A program made the translations under genes and the position numbers. A stretch of 64,000 nucleotides of DNA from Fallopia convolvulus (Eukaryota > Streptophyta > Magnoliopsida > Caryophyllales > Polygonaceae), in contig OZ024734.1 in the NCBI GenBank assembly GCA_964016875.1, positions 52,496,622 to 52,560,621 on the forward strand, given 5' to 3'. Below, piece after piece: positions 43,757 to 55,765 of this stretch. Every line of letters starts with the position of its first letter. The first letter of the stretch is position 1. The notes under the pieces were generated by a model. That model searched no databases and had not been told where the DNA came from. It was given only the letters and a program-made list of their open reading frames with translations.

Positions 43757-44278
43757 ATGTTATTTTTGTACAAGGCTTGCCTTGCTCGGTCTGTTTTCGA
43801 GCTTGCCTCTGGGCACAATAATATTTGGTGCACTTGGATTCTTAGCTATGTTCTTAGAAACCGTAGCATTGGGTCTGCAACTTCTAAGCCCGGAGATAGT
43901 AGTACTCGGAAAGCTATCATTGCTACCAAAGAGGGACTCCTCTTCCACGGGAACCGCACTGATCTTTTGGAGTCAATGAGGAATAAGTATGGAAGGTTCT
44001 CCACGAGCAACACCTATAACCTACTTCGCAACTGTGCCTTAAAGATCACATGGAACTCGGCCATTTGGGGCAAGTTGAACCTCCTTGGGGCTAGTTTCAT
44101 CACTTGGTTAGCCGCTCATCGAAGATTGCCCACTCTTGTAAGACTTCACAAGTGGGGCATTGCCTCCACCGACACTTGTCCTTTGTGTCGCGTCGCCACA
44201 GAAACTATTCTCCACTTGTGGGGGAATCACCTATTTGTTTGCGAATTGTCGCCCATATGTCTTCACCAAAAAAAATGA
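43757..44278 (+). pseudogene. LINE fragment: zinc-binding domain of reverse transcriptase
   Basis: The open frame contains the zf-RVT pattern of plant LINEs: WNSAIWGKLN, FITWLAAHRRLPTLVRL, KWGIASTDTCPLC, then ILHLW. Before it, FELASGHNNIWCTWI and GDSS...AIIATKEGLL match the preceding region. The reverse transcriptase core is missing and the end decays after HLW. Confidence 0.85.
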
Positions 44279-45300
44279 TCGCACAGATGCTATTAGGGTT
44301 GAATTGTATTTGATCGTCGTCAGGATTGAATGTTTTTTTGTTCATGATTTTTTTTTGGGGGGGGGGGAGTTGAATTGGGTTTCAATATTCTCTATCTGAT
44401 ATTTTGAAATATCACGAACCAAACCGTAGGAGGGTCAGTTCCACTAGTTTTGGTTCGGTTCTAAAACCGGCGGATTTTTTTTTTTGTTTGATTTCATGGT
44501 TTAAACCGAACCGAATCCATGTCTAAGCTAGAAAAAAATGACAAGGTAGTAAAATCATAGAGAAATCATGTTTTAATTATGACACACTATTATCATATCA
44601 TTTTTATATAAAATTGGACCTACAAATAAACATTTTTGCCATATTCAATTCAACGTATTAAATTGCTTTAAATTATCAATTTGATATAACATAATGTTTT
44701 ATTTACCACCTAAAACTGCACTTGCACTTCTAGCTAGTTCATAAATATACATATTAATCATGCACTTTATAGTCTATATGTATATACCAATTGTATGGTT
44801 ATTCATTATGTCATATAGAGTTATTCAAAAAGGTCTATTATCTTATTCATATTCATAAAGTATAATACCTATATTCATTTGATAAGTTATATATTTTTAT
44901 TCATTATGTAATGCAGATTTATTGATTATGTCATGTAGAGTTATTCAGAAGAATTTATGTCCTTAAAGTGAAATGGAAGGACAATGTCAACAAGGAAGAT
45001 TGTGGAATTTATTTGATGTGTCATATGGAGACCTATAAGAGTAAGAAGTAGAAAAATGGGAGTGCAACTTCAAGGCTGATTTGAATAAAAGTATGATGAC
45101 ATTGCACATTAAGTATTTTTTATTCAAACTATGATGTAGAATTATTCAAAATAGAGGCGATAAATTCAAAGATCGAGTTATTGAAACTGTGATATTGAGT
45201 TAGAAGTGCATGATTAATATGTATATTGGCGGCAACACTAAATTAGGAACGACCTTCCCACAAACATGGCTCAACCTTCCCACGGACATGGCTTGTAGAG
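44279..45300. other. Intergenic, AT-rich
   Basis: No gene. A run of ten G at about 44358. At 44418-44520, GGTTCGGTTCTAAAACCGGCGG and AAACCGAACCGAATCC resemble hAT-type GGTTC/GAACC termini and may be a remnant. Confidence 0.4.
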
Positions 45301-45309
45301 ATTGGAGGA

Positions 45310-46250
45310 CACTAACTAGCAAGGTGACCATAACGTCCACATTTCACGCGTTTGAGGTGTAAGCTTTCATACTCAACATGAAAGCGACTACCATTAACCA
45401 TGATTGACCATTTGAGTGCCTCCGTGAGATCCACCTCAACACAAACTCTAGCAAACCGACACCTATTCGAAAACATCATCTTATGATCAACCTTAATCGG
45501 ACGTCCTATTGCCAAGCAAAGAAGGATCTTTTCCTCATATAGGATCATAGGTAGACCCCGAAAGCCTAACTGCATGGGTGTGGTGGTTATGATGTCCATA
45601 TAAGGACTGAAATCAGGGCTCCATTGTGCGGATGATTAAATAATGAATGAAAGCCATCCATGGCCTCCCATAAGGGCCTTCATGTAATCACCTTTAGCAT
45701 CAGATTTGATCACATAATACTCATTGGGAAGATCCGCCACCATTATTCTTCCTCCTGGTTGCCACAACGCTTTTAGTTTCTTCTCCATGACAGCATGGGG
45801 AGGGGAACCATATTGTCAAGGGTCTTACCAATAAGAGCGAATTGCCAAGCCGAAACAAGAACTTGAAGGATCATGGCCTTCACCTTCGGGAAAGGACATC
45901 ACAATTTTGCCCTCTAAGAACTCATCATCAATAATCATTTGTAACACTCCTATTTTTTTCAATAGAAATATTACCGCCAGTGACATCGAATTTCACTTTT
46001 CGAAATGAGGGATATTACATCACTCTTCTATCACCATTATCCCATTATCCCCAACAACCATTTCCTTCCAGGTTTTCTCAGGCTCAAAACCACTGATTGG
46101 GGCGGAGCCACCACACCCTCATCAACAACCATACCTTCTTGAGAATCCTACGAACCCGACACAACCGGGATCACCGGAGGGGGATCCCCATGGAAATCAC
46201 GGTGCCTTGATGCGCAATATCAAAACTTTCGTCATCCACTAGGATATAAA
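45310..46250 (-). pseudogene. LINE ORF1 (gag-like, DUF4283 and zinc knuckle) relic
   Basis: Minus-strand readings with frameshifts follow plant LINE ORF1 order: DDEFLEGKIV..., LKALWQPGGRIMVADLPNEY, DYMKALMGGPWMAF, then LGFRGLPMILYEEKILLCLA, GRPIKVDHKMMF, RFARVCVEVDL and FHVEYESLHLKRVKCGRYGH. The last part is the CxxC...GH zinc knuckle with its first cysteine lost. The frame at 45312-45599 is the best preserved. Confidence 0.85.
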
Positions 46251-48140
46251 AAGTGGATTCAAGACGGTGTGATCGAAATACACACTTTTAACAATTAGAT
46301 TTACACTTCAAATATATTGTAAAGTTGTGACAAGATAAACGTAAAAATAATTAAAATTATATTTACTTTATTTAAATTTTTATCACAATTTTTTTAAATT
46401 AATTGTTATTACCAACTCCCCACTATTCATTCCAATAAATGGAAAAAAAACCATGACGTCTAATTTGTTGGTTTTGTTTTGTTAATTAAATTAGTAATGT
46501 GGCCCTTTAGAGTTTCAAATTGTGAGGAATGATTGATGAATAGATTCCGAATACAACAAAGATCGAAAAGATAGGTAGACTTCATAAAATATACATAACT
46601 AATACAATTCCAAATCATTTCCACTGTGGTTGGTAACCATATATAATCTGAAATAAGGGCTACATGCATTATTGCAGAACAAATATTAAATCAAACCATA
46701 AAAAACGAGAAAGCCTAAAACATAAATGATTACAATGACGTTTTTTTTATACACCATTACGTTAAAAGAATGATACAGACAAACATTATAACAATATAAA
46801 TAAACAAAAATAAATATTAATTAAACTTCTACCAAAGCTGGCGATCGTGCGGACATAAAAGACGGATATCCTCGTCTCAAAATACATAAAAGAGGAAGAA
46901 TATTCTTCAGCTAATAAATCTGATTCTCTTAATTTTTTTTTCCTTGAGGATTTGTTTATAGTATTTTTTTTCTTTTAATTTTATATAAGATTTGTTTATA
47001 GTCACTTGATTGTTCAGATCAATATCATATTGGTGCAGAGGTAGATAAGCATACGTAATTACGTATACATGCATGCGGATAGGAAATGAGATTGTTTGGA
47101 GTTAGACAAATAATTTTACGGTGAAGTTTAAAAGATTTGTACCACCCAAATGAGATTTGTTACAACTTATAAGTCATTAGTGTATTCTTTTTCAAAAATA
47201 TTTCATTATGTACTTGTCAACTTTTACAAATTTTGGGATGATTTTTATATCTAATATTAATAGATTTAATCAAAGGAGAAACCAAATTAAAAATGAGTTA
47301 TATTTTTCAATTTTCATTATGTACAACTGTACAAGCATTGAAAAATAGAGGTCATTGCAAAAAGTACCTTGAAAATAGAATATGGAACCACCTAGCTAGA
47401 TTACTTTATGAGTTTTATTTATTAATTTTTTTAATAGGTAAAATTTAATTGCTTGAAATTTTTTAACAGAAGCTTTGACCCAGAGCCTTTGAGCATTTGG
47501 TTCAACGGTTAAGTCTTTGCGTAATATTTTGAGGTCAACGTTTCGAACGCCTTAGGCGTTTGTTTGTTCATTTATCAATAAAATTGGATAGTAATCAGTT
47601 CTTATTTCTAAGTGGATACTTTAGACGAGCCCAAATAATACTTGTGATGACTCTCATACTTAATCTATCAAAAAGAAGAAGTTTTTGACCAAGAGATATT
47701 ACACAAAAACTTTAACCAATCAAACTAGGAATGCACATCAAACATGTAAGATGAGGACCTGCCTTTAACGAGGTGAGAATAAGGATAAATTTCATATCTC
47801 CAATTTGAGACAGGATGAGATCCACCCCAAATTTTTTATATATACTAATATGATTTTGTTTTACTTTTAAAATTTAAATAGAAAATCATTTTAAAGATAA
47901 TTGTAATTTTTAATTTTAAAATTTATATATATATCTATAAATTATAAAATTATAATTTAATTTTATATTATTTTATTTTAATATTTGTAAATGTTTTCTA
48001 AATTTCTAGATGTAAATTATTAGTCTTAATTTTTTTTTTCAATAAACGAAGTCATATTAATTACCTAAAATAGAAGAGGGTTCTCCACACCATTCCCCGC
48101 TTGGAATTAGGCAAGGACAAGATAGGAATGAAGGGGCATA
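46251..48140. other. Intergenic, AT-rich; one tRNA-like motif
   Basis: No gene. At about 47487-47560, TTTGGTTCAACGGTTAAG and GGTCAACGTTTCGAACGCC resemble the A and B boxes of a tRNA-derived SINE, followed by a T-rich stretch. Otherwise nothing recognised. Confidence 0.4.
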
Positions 48141-48149
48141 ATAGGAGGT

Positions 48150-48545
48150 TGGAGGTAGACCTAGGTTTGGTGTCGAAACTGGCAGTTCCTGTTTCTCCGA
48201 AACCTAGAATCAGAACCATAACCGGAGCCTGGCCGGTTCCACGGTAAAATCCTGGTTTCAGTTCGTTTTATGTTTCGGTTCCAGACCAACCATATTTAAA
48301 TAAATTATCCATGCGAGAAGTGCACTCATGCCTATTTTGAAGAACCACGACCGCAATTTCACCTATTGGAAAGAGCCCACGGTCACAGTTCCAAAACTGC
48401 GATCAAGGGCCTATTTTTTTTTAAATATTTGTGGAAGTTTCGTCGTGGCGGAACCGGGACCGTATTGGACCGTAACCTCTTCCGAAACCGAATTGACAAT
48501 TTTGGTTTCGAACCGGCTAGTTAGCGGTTCTAGTGAAACCGGGCC
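48150..48545. mobile_element. Decayed hAT-type element with GGTTC/GAACC-rich ends
   Basis: Stretches such as AACCGGAGCCTGGCCGGTTCC and GAACCGGGACCGTATTGGACC, CCACGACCGCAATTTC and GTTTCGAACCGGCTAG recall, in decayed form, the subterminal layout of the hAT element at 23017-27022. No clear ends or target duplication. Confidence 0.5.
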
Positions 48546-48891
48546 CAAGTTTAGTCAGAAGTGTGATAGGAAATACATTTCCTACGCCCACCCTCCTTAA
48601 CATTCCTATATTGAATTGATATTTGAATGTATTATATTTAAATATTAATAATAATATAAGACACCTAATCACAAATTACATAAAATTTTAAGAAAAATAA
48701 AATATAAAGTTTACTTGAAATTTAGTAGTACCACTTAAAATTAAAATTTGTTAAAAAGCTTTGATCTAGTCATCATTTTGATTACAAATTTCCCATTTAA
48801 ATTAAAATAAAGAATCCTGATTGCTCCTGGCCCTGGCCTACCTCGCTGAGGGAGTCGGGGAGAGAGGAGCGGTCGTGGCAACTAGCTAGCA

Positions 48892-49092
48892 ATGGCCGGC
48901 AAAATATTTGCAGAAAACAAAATCGATAAAGAAAAAGTTAGGGTTTTTGATTTTTCGACGACGAGTGGGGCTAATTTGCCGCGGACATCGCCGGATTATC
49001 TGGATTCCGTTCTTTCTGTCACTGATTGGGAAGTCGAAGAACTGGCCAAAGAGTTCGGCTTTTGTCTTATTCTAATTTGTCAGATAGATTAA
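48892..49092 (+). CDS. Small hypothetical ORF
   Basis: A 66-codon ORF with a good start context (AGCAATGGCC) in a locally GC-richer stretch. It reads MAGKIFAENK...SPDYLDSVLSVTDWEVEELA. The look is protein-like and could be a 5' exon, but I see no continuing exon or known domain. Confidence 0.3.
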   Translation: MAGKIFAENKIDKEKVRVFDFSTTSGANLPRTSPDYLDSVLSVTDWEVEELAKEFGFCLILICQID

Positions 49093-50929
49093 TTTGTTGT
49101 TCGTGCCACATTTCGTTGTTTACCAATCAAATCTACTTAATTCGTGAAATCCAATTCGGGATATTTGTGAATAGCTTTTCGAGTCTTGTATGAGTCTAGC
49201 TTGGATTATTGATTTCAAATTACGGGTTTAATTTGATTAATTCGGCTCTTGCTTTCTTCGTACGAGAAGGGTTTATGTTATTATGTAATTGATTGTTATG
49301 TTGCTGTAGCATTTTCAGTTGATATTTCCTAAGAAGATGCAAACTGCAAATGTATTAAAATGAATGGAATTTTTAGGAGACCCTTTGTTGATACTTGATG
49401 TGTATACAGACTATATTAATACGTATTTTGTGAAAATACTAGGCTCTATCTGATATGATATTCCTATTCTGTGAGATAAAAATCTGAAAACTTCAACCAG
49501 ATGCATTTAAAATTTGTGTATGTTTGAGGAGTTTGGTATTGAATGGCATGGAAACTCTATGAGTAAACTCTCTGCAAATTTATAATGGGTAGGAAATGAA
49601 CAGGTTTGCTGAATTGCTGGAATATGCTAAAGAATGTTTAAAACACTGTCTTCGACTCTGCTGGTGTCGATTGTGATTCGTAGTGGAGTAATTGCAAATT
49701 TGGATAAGTAGGGCTGGTATGAATCGCGCTAATTGACAATGCCCTCCAAATTGAGGAGATAGATTTTAAAGAATGATCCAATCTTCTTAATTCTTCCCAA
49801 GGTTTACAGAAAGATAATTGGAATTGTTGTGTTTGTTTCAAACAATGCCATCAATTATGTTGCTAGGTGAATTTTTGTAGCTTTGCTTTAATATGTTACT
49901 TTTATTTGCATATACTGAACAAATACCATCATAGAGTTATTGTCTTTATGTCTCATATATGTTTGTGATTCTTTTTAGCAGCACCCTATCATTTATAATT
50001 TTCCTACCTATAAATCATGAACCAGCTAGAATGGATCAGCAAGTTGTAATGAACCAGCTAGAATGAACCATTATCTAAATTAAGTTATATTTTATTTTTT
50101 TCATCCATTTGTCTGAAATGAGATAGCATAGTACATAATTACAGTTCATGTCTGGTTAGTAAATTGGCTGATGAACAGATGGATCATTCATTAGAGATGG
50201 AGTTATTGAGCTTCTAGGAGTTCTAGGTACTAGGCATTGTTTGTTTTACTCAAAAGGGATGTTTTGTACTCGCCTACCAGGTATTTCACCTATGCAAATG
50301 ATGTGCTGATCAATAATTTATCATAAGGTATGTCAATGCATTTTGCTGAAATTTTATGTAAACATCTCATGTTGATCTGCCAACACGTCGTGTTGAGATC
50401 AATGAGTCAATACTAGTTAATTAGTGAGCCATTTATCCCAAGTTCAGGGAATAGGACGGACAATGTCTTATGTCACAGATATATTTTGTTTGGTTCGTGA
50501 CAGCTCTAGGGAATGTCCGATTATGCTTATGATTTTGTTTTAGTTTTTTTTACATATACTATTCGTCACATAGCAATCTAAGTTTTTTACAATAAATGAG
50601 CATGTCTCTCCTACTGTCTCGTGGTCCCCTTTATTAAAATATAATCCTGAACTTTTCATCATCTTATATTAAATCATGAGCTTAACTAGAAGAGTTTCCT
50701 TTCCAATGATTGTTCCTGGATTTGTATTATTTATGTATAGCAGTTTTAACTGGTTGCTCTCTTAAACAAATTTAAATATATGTTTGAAACCTTTACCAGC
50801 TGTATATGTCCCAATCTTTAAACCTACGTGATTTGCTAGACAATAACGACCTTTTTAATATCTATATTAGAATTATAGAATTGACATCTCTGATCATTGT
50901 CCTGGCAAACTCAATCCAGTCCCTCTACC
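49093..50929. other. Intergenic region and bHLH promoter
   Basis: AT-rich, no gene or transposon ends recognised. It contains the presumed promoter of the bHLH gene. Confidence 0.45.
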
Positions 50930-50940
50930 TATATATAAAT
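50930..50940 (+). promoter_or_regulatory. TATA box of the bHLH gene
   Basis: TATATATAAAT, 109 bp before the bHLH start codon, implies a leader of about 80 bases. Confidence 0.55.
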
Positions 50941-51048
50941 ACCTGTTTTCTGGTTCAATCATTATCTGAGCAAATCAAGCTTCATCTAACCATTAACTTA
51001 CTCCTACAACTTGATTGGTCTTATTCTTTCCTCCGAAAAGAAAAGGAG

Positions 51049-52592
51049 ATGGAAGGAGGAGAATGGAATTCCTTCAATGGAGTTTATGTTAATGAGGAGG
51101 CTGATTTTATGGCCCAGTTGTTTCCTACAAGTGATGAAGTAGACGGGCGTTCCAGTTTAGCCTGTTGGTCTAACAATTTCTCCGCCGCCACTAATCCTGC
51201 TTATCCCTCCTCCGACACTACCAATTCTAACCTCAACGGTTACTTTTCTCAAGAAAGTTGTTACAATGGAGGAAGCGGTATTCCTAATTACTCCACTGAA
51301 AGCCATGAAAACTATTACGCGTGCGAAAACTCCCATAACTTCTTGGCAGCTAACAGCAACGGTTCAATGTTTGAGTTTTGTGATGATAAAGTTGAAGTGG
51401 AAGAGTCTGGTGAAATTGAGCATGCTGATAACAAGCATTTCTTACCCAAGAGAGGCTCTGAGATGTCTTTGGAACTTGATGATAAAATTAGTGAATGCTC
51501 TGACATTTCAAGGAAGCGTCCACGGGTTTCAGATGTAAGTAGTAGTATAAATCATCTGTTTTCCATGTTTATATACCCTTTTTGATATTCTTCTGAAATC
51601 TGAACTGAATTTCTTGTGGTTGAAACAAATTAGGTTCGAAAGGGGAGAAAGAACGCCGCCAAGTCAAAGAAGAGGCAGAAAGCCGGGTTAGTTGAGGAGG
51701 ATAACAATGGCGGTTTAACTAAACAAACCTCTGACGGTTGTAGCTCAGAGGACGAATCCAACTTATCTCTTGAGTTGAATAATGGAGCTAGCTCGAGTGG
51801 TAAAACAAGAGCCAGCAGGGGCTCGGCCACTGACCCACAGAGCCTCTACGCCAGGGTAATGATTTTGATTATGTTCAAACTTGTTTCTTCTTAAGAAATG
51901 ATAAATTCTATTTGAATTGAGTACAAAAATGTACTTAGCATACCAAAGCTATATACAAGTTCTTCATGTGCTGATATATTTAGCCTATTTTTACAGAAAC
52001 GGAGGGAGAGAATCAATGAGCGGTTGAAAATCTTACAGAGCCTTGTGCCGAATGGAACAAAGGTGAGTTCAATATTGCATTTTCCACAATCTGTAATTAA
52101 TTTCAAATTGAACATATAGTAAATGCCAGTTTATATCCGGTAGAGTTGAAAAGATAAATAAAACTTAGAAATGCAAGTTTATTCTAAACCATACGGAAAA
52201 AACGGCCTTTTGATTTTTTCGGCTCTGCTTTGACACAACAGGTTGATATTAGCACAATGCTTGAAGAAGCCGTGGAGTATGTCAAGTTTCTACAGCTTCA
52301 GATCAAGGTGTGTACATTGCTGAGAAGATTGCAAGATTTAACTTAGAGCCTGTTTGGATTGCGCGCTATTTTGAATTATAGCGCGTGATCCAAACATGTG
52401 CTTATATTTGAAAATCAGAACTTTGGTCAATGTATTGTTGTATTAGTAAGTTGTTGTCTTGTTGATGTGAATTTCCTCTATCTTCTTGTCTTCTTGCAGT
52501 TGTTGAGCTCAGATGATTTATGGATGTATGCTCCCATTGCCTACAATGGCATGGATATTGGACTTAACCTCAAGATCAACGCAGCAAAATGA
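51049..52592 (+). CDS. bHLH transcription factor, RSL/RHD6-like group
   Basis: Five exons, 51049-51534, 51634-51855, 51997-52062, 52242-52307 and 52500-52592, all GT-AG and phase 0, give 310 residues. The N-terminus MEGGEWNSFNGVYVNEEADF is followed by an S/N-rich stretch and an acidic part. The DNA-binding domain starts at about residue 223 (GSATDPQSLYARKRRERINE), continues RLKILQSLVPNGTK and VDISTMLEEAVEYVKFLQLQ, and ends LLSSDDLWMYAPIAYNG, the signature tail of Arabidopsis bHLH84/85/54-type and RHD6/RSL proteins. These nuclear factors promote root-hair outgrowth. The usual His and Glu contacts of the basic region are Gln and Ala here, as in this group. Start chosen because MEGGEW matches family starts; the frame is open further upstream through the TATA box. 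Confidence 0.94.
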
Positions 52593-52888
52593 TGGAAGAT
52601 GATGAGAAGTCAATAATGGAAGCTGATGGATTCGTTTTTAATTAAATTATGAGAAAATGGAAAATAATATGATTTTTTCCTTGTAATCTTGTAACATAAT
52701 TTTTTGCACATTTTTTCATACTTTTCCCCCCATTTTCCTGTATGGCTCATTGCCAGCCATAAATTTTTAGGCACTGCCAACTGGAAATAGGCCAATTCTA
52801 ACTCTTTTCTTTTTACACAAATATACAACGGCAAACTTATAGTATGCAGCAAAGTCGCTCATGTGTGAAGTTACATTTATATTTGTTA

Positions 52889-54121
52889 GAGAAAATTGCA
52901 CTAAACCACCCGTTAAATAGGTGAATTTACACTTAACCACCAGTTATACACGAATTTGTTTTAAACCACCCAAAACATCGATTCCGTTAACAAATAGCCA
53001 CCCATGGCGTTATTCCGTCAAAAATTCTGTTAAATCCTGTACAATTACTACTTTGCCCTCAATTGTTCCAAACATTTACGCCTAAAACTCTCCTTCCTCC
53101 TCGTCCGCCTCTTCACGATCTTTTTAGCAGATTTCGCATGGTGAGCTGAAGCATTGGTCTCGTCTTTTATCGCCAAATCCTCATAAATCGCACTCGTCGT
53201 GGTCACCGGCGATCGCAGATTATGCGGCGGATTCAACAACGCTTTAATTAGGAAGGCGGAGAAGGGAATCGCAGAATTGAAAGCCTTAGGGTTAGATTCG
53301 TCGGTGATTAGTGTAGGAAAGAAAGGGAATTTGTACTTCTCGAGGAGACCGAATATTGAGGTAGTAAGGTACATTGATGGAGATTCGTTTCCTACTGCAA
53401 AAGAGGCTCAATCCATTGCTGATAGCGTCTTCTCGCGCTTCCTAAGCGAGAAGGTCGATAAAGTCGAGCTTCTGTACACGAAATTCGTCTCCTTGCTCAA
53501 GTTTGTTCCTGTGATTCACACGCTTCTTCCTCTGTCTAGAAAAGGTGAGGTATTGGATTCAGATGGGAACTGTGTGGACGCCATGGAAGACGAGTACTTC
53601 AGGCTGACTACTAAAGAAGGAAAATTGGCTATTTAGAGGGAGACAGTAACGAGGAAGGAGCCAGAATTGGAGCCATTAATGCAGTTTGAGCAAGATCCTG
53701 TTCAGATTCTTGATGCATTGATGCCATTGTATTTGAACAGAATTGGAGAAATTGGCAATCCCCCCACCAAATCGAATTGCCAATTTCCCCCAAAGATGAA
53801 CCCTAGAATCGATTTATGAGGATTTGGGGTAAATTTGTTGGGTTTTTATCTCGGTTTTAGGCCTTAAAGTTCACCAAACCGGTTGGTTTTTAATTTTATA
53901 AAAAAAATGCCCAGACCGCCTGGTAAACACGTAAATATGTCGAACAATTGAGGGCAAAGTAGTAATTGTACACGATCTAACGACATTTTTGACGGAATAA
54001 GGCAATGGGTGGCTATTTGTTAACGGAATCGAAGTTTTGGGTGGTTTAAAACAAATTTGTGTATAACGGGTGGTTATTTGTAAATACGCCTATTTAACGG
54101 GTGGTTTAGTGCAATTTGCTC
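52889..54121 (+). mobile_element. Pack-MULE (1233 bp) carrying atpC gene piece
   Basis: Inverted termini of about 190 bp begin GAGAAAATTGCACTAAACCA on the left and GAGCAAATTGCACTAAACCA (complement) on the right. They include AACCACCC repeats, GTTAACAAATAGCCACCCAT and a CAATTGTTC block. TATTTGTTA flanks both ends (52880-52888 and 54122-54130), a perfect 9-bp duplication. No transposase. The interior contains a host gene fragment in plus orientation. It lies about 300 bp downstream of the bHLH stop codon. Confidence 0.93.
53190..53740 (+). pseudogene. atpC: Captured fragment of chloroplast ATP synthase gamma subunit gene
   Basis: In one frame it reads ALVVVTGDRRLCGGFNN, AEKGIAELKALGLDSSVISV, PTAKEAQSIADSVFSRF, DKVELLYTKFVSLLKF, VIHTLLPLS, GNCVDAMEDEYFRLTTKEGK. 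After one in-frame TAG at 53634-53636 it continues FEQDPVQILDALMPLYLN. This is the plastid gamma subunit, including the GNCVDA segment at the place of its redox-regulatory insertion. The start, transit peptide, N-terminal helix and final C-terminal helix are missing, so no working subunit can be made. Confidence 0.92.
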
Positions 54122-54359
54122 TATTTGTTATGGACTTTATGCTAATTGCAAATATTTAAATTTTTTAAATTTTTGATAAATTTAAGGAAGAATAAATGAT
54201 TATCAATTGCTTAACTAACAAAAGAAGCATTATAATGTATGCTAAATTAATTTTTGATCCTTAACATTATACCTTTGTTGCATTTTGGTTCCTATCTTTA
54301 AATCAATTCAAAATAGTCCTTAATCTTTAATTCCTATCTTTATTATAGTCCATGTCAAG

Positions 54360-55215
54360 ACTTGGTTGCTTGGATCCATGTCAAAGAGATCTCTAAACAT
54401 GTGATCCATCGTAAGGATGCTCGAGGTATTTGGCTTGAACTCAACGATTTCATATACTAACATTGTTTCCTTGTTCAATATCGAGAAACAAATACATGAT
54501 TGTCTACAAGGAACAAATTATGTTACCTCTTTATTCACAAACCTTGAGGCACTTTGGGATCAAAGAGATGTTATCTCTAACTTTCTGCCCTACACTTGCA
54601 CAATTTCAATTGTTATCATGACTTTTATCAACAATTAATGACATTTACAAACCTTAACCCGATTGACCCGAACCCGATTGACCCGAACCTAAACCTGACC
54701 CATTTGGCAGGTCTAATCACAATACAAACATATGCAAAGCTCATTTCAAATGAATTTTTTGTAATAGGAAGGGGCACACACTCGAGTATTGTTAGAAACG
54801 AAAAAGGGCCATGATGGACAACCAAAGCAACTCTAGCGTCAACAACACCAACACTTCTATGGATAACATATCCATGTCTTCATCAAATTGCCAAAAGATG
54901 ATGGATTTTATCAACCGACTCAAGCTTAATGAGGCCCAAAATCGTAATTCCATGGATCAAATTTCAGCAAATTGTGTGGGTAACATATCTAACTATGATC
55001 ACTTCTCAAGTACATTAATTATCCTCCAATTTAAACATAAATTGGATCATGAACAACGGTGCAAGTGATCATATAGTATGTCATACACGTTATCTTCCAC
55101 ACTAAAACCGGTCCTTGTCATATCCATTTACTTGATGGGAAGAGTTATTTAGTTTCACACATTGGTACTATTATGATACAACCTTCTTTACAGTTATTTA
55201 ATGTCTCCTTTGTGC
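54360..55215 (+). pseudogene. Ty1/copia gag-protease relic
   Basis: Readings include FGLNSTISYTNIVSLFNIEK, YVTSLFTNLEALWDQRDVIS (copia gag core), then QKMMDFINRLKLNEAQNRN and WIMNNGASDHIVCHTRYLP, the protease site where DSGA has become NNGA. VSHIGTIMIQPSLQLFNVSFV follows. A GACCCGAACC-type short repeat at 54658-54700 lies between. Frames are broken. Confidence 0.8.
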
Positions 55216-55765
55216 TCCAAAATTGATAATTTGTGCTTCAAAATTGATTATTTGTGCATAAAAAATGGCCAAATGTGCATGAAAATTGTGTGCTTTAATA
55301 TATGTTTGTGCATCATAATTAATCGTATGTGACAAAACAACTAAAAAAATGCATCTTGTTCATGAGTGCATCAAAATCGGTTGAATGTGCATCAAAATTG
55401 ACAAAATGTGCATGAAAAATTAAAGAAGTTTAATATAATGCACAAATGACTAGTTTTGATGCACATCCAAGGCGAAATATATGCACAAAAGTTTGTCTTA
55501 ATTACACATGTACATCAAAACTAATCATGTGTTCATCAAAACAATAAAACAATGCATCTTATTTTTATGTTTGCATCGAACTAATTATATGTGTAAAAAA
55601 CTAGATAAAAATTTAATTTATACACATAACTAAGCTTAAAAATGAAAAATAAATAAAAATATCGAAATCGATGTAAAATGTGGAGAAAAAACTCGATGCA
55701 CAAACAACTATTTTTGATGCACAATTGATCAATCTTGATGCCTACATGGTCATTTTTGATGCAGT
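55215..55765. repeat. Irregular GTGCATCAAAA-type repeat region
   Basis: More than 15 scattered copies, in both orientations, of GTGCATCAAAA/TTTTGATGCAC-like words in AT-rich DNA. Not a strict tandem array. No coding potential seen. Confidence 0.7.

Noticed and set aside
53048..53374. Minus-strand ORF of 108 residues
   Set aside because: It is the antisense shadow of the atpC fragment plus MULE interior and has no independent support.
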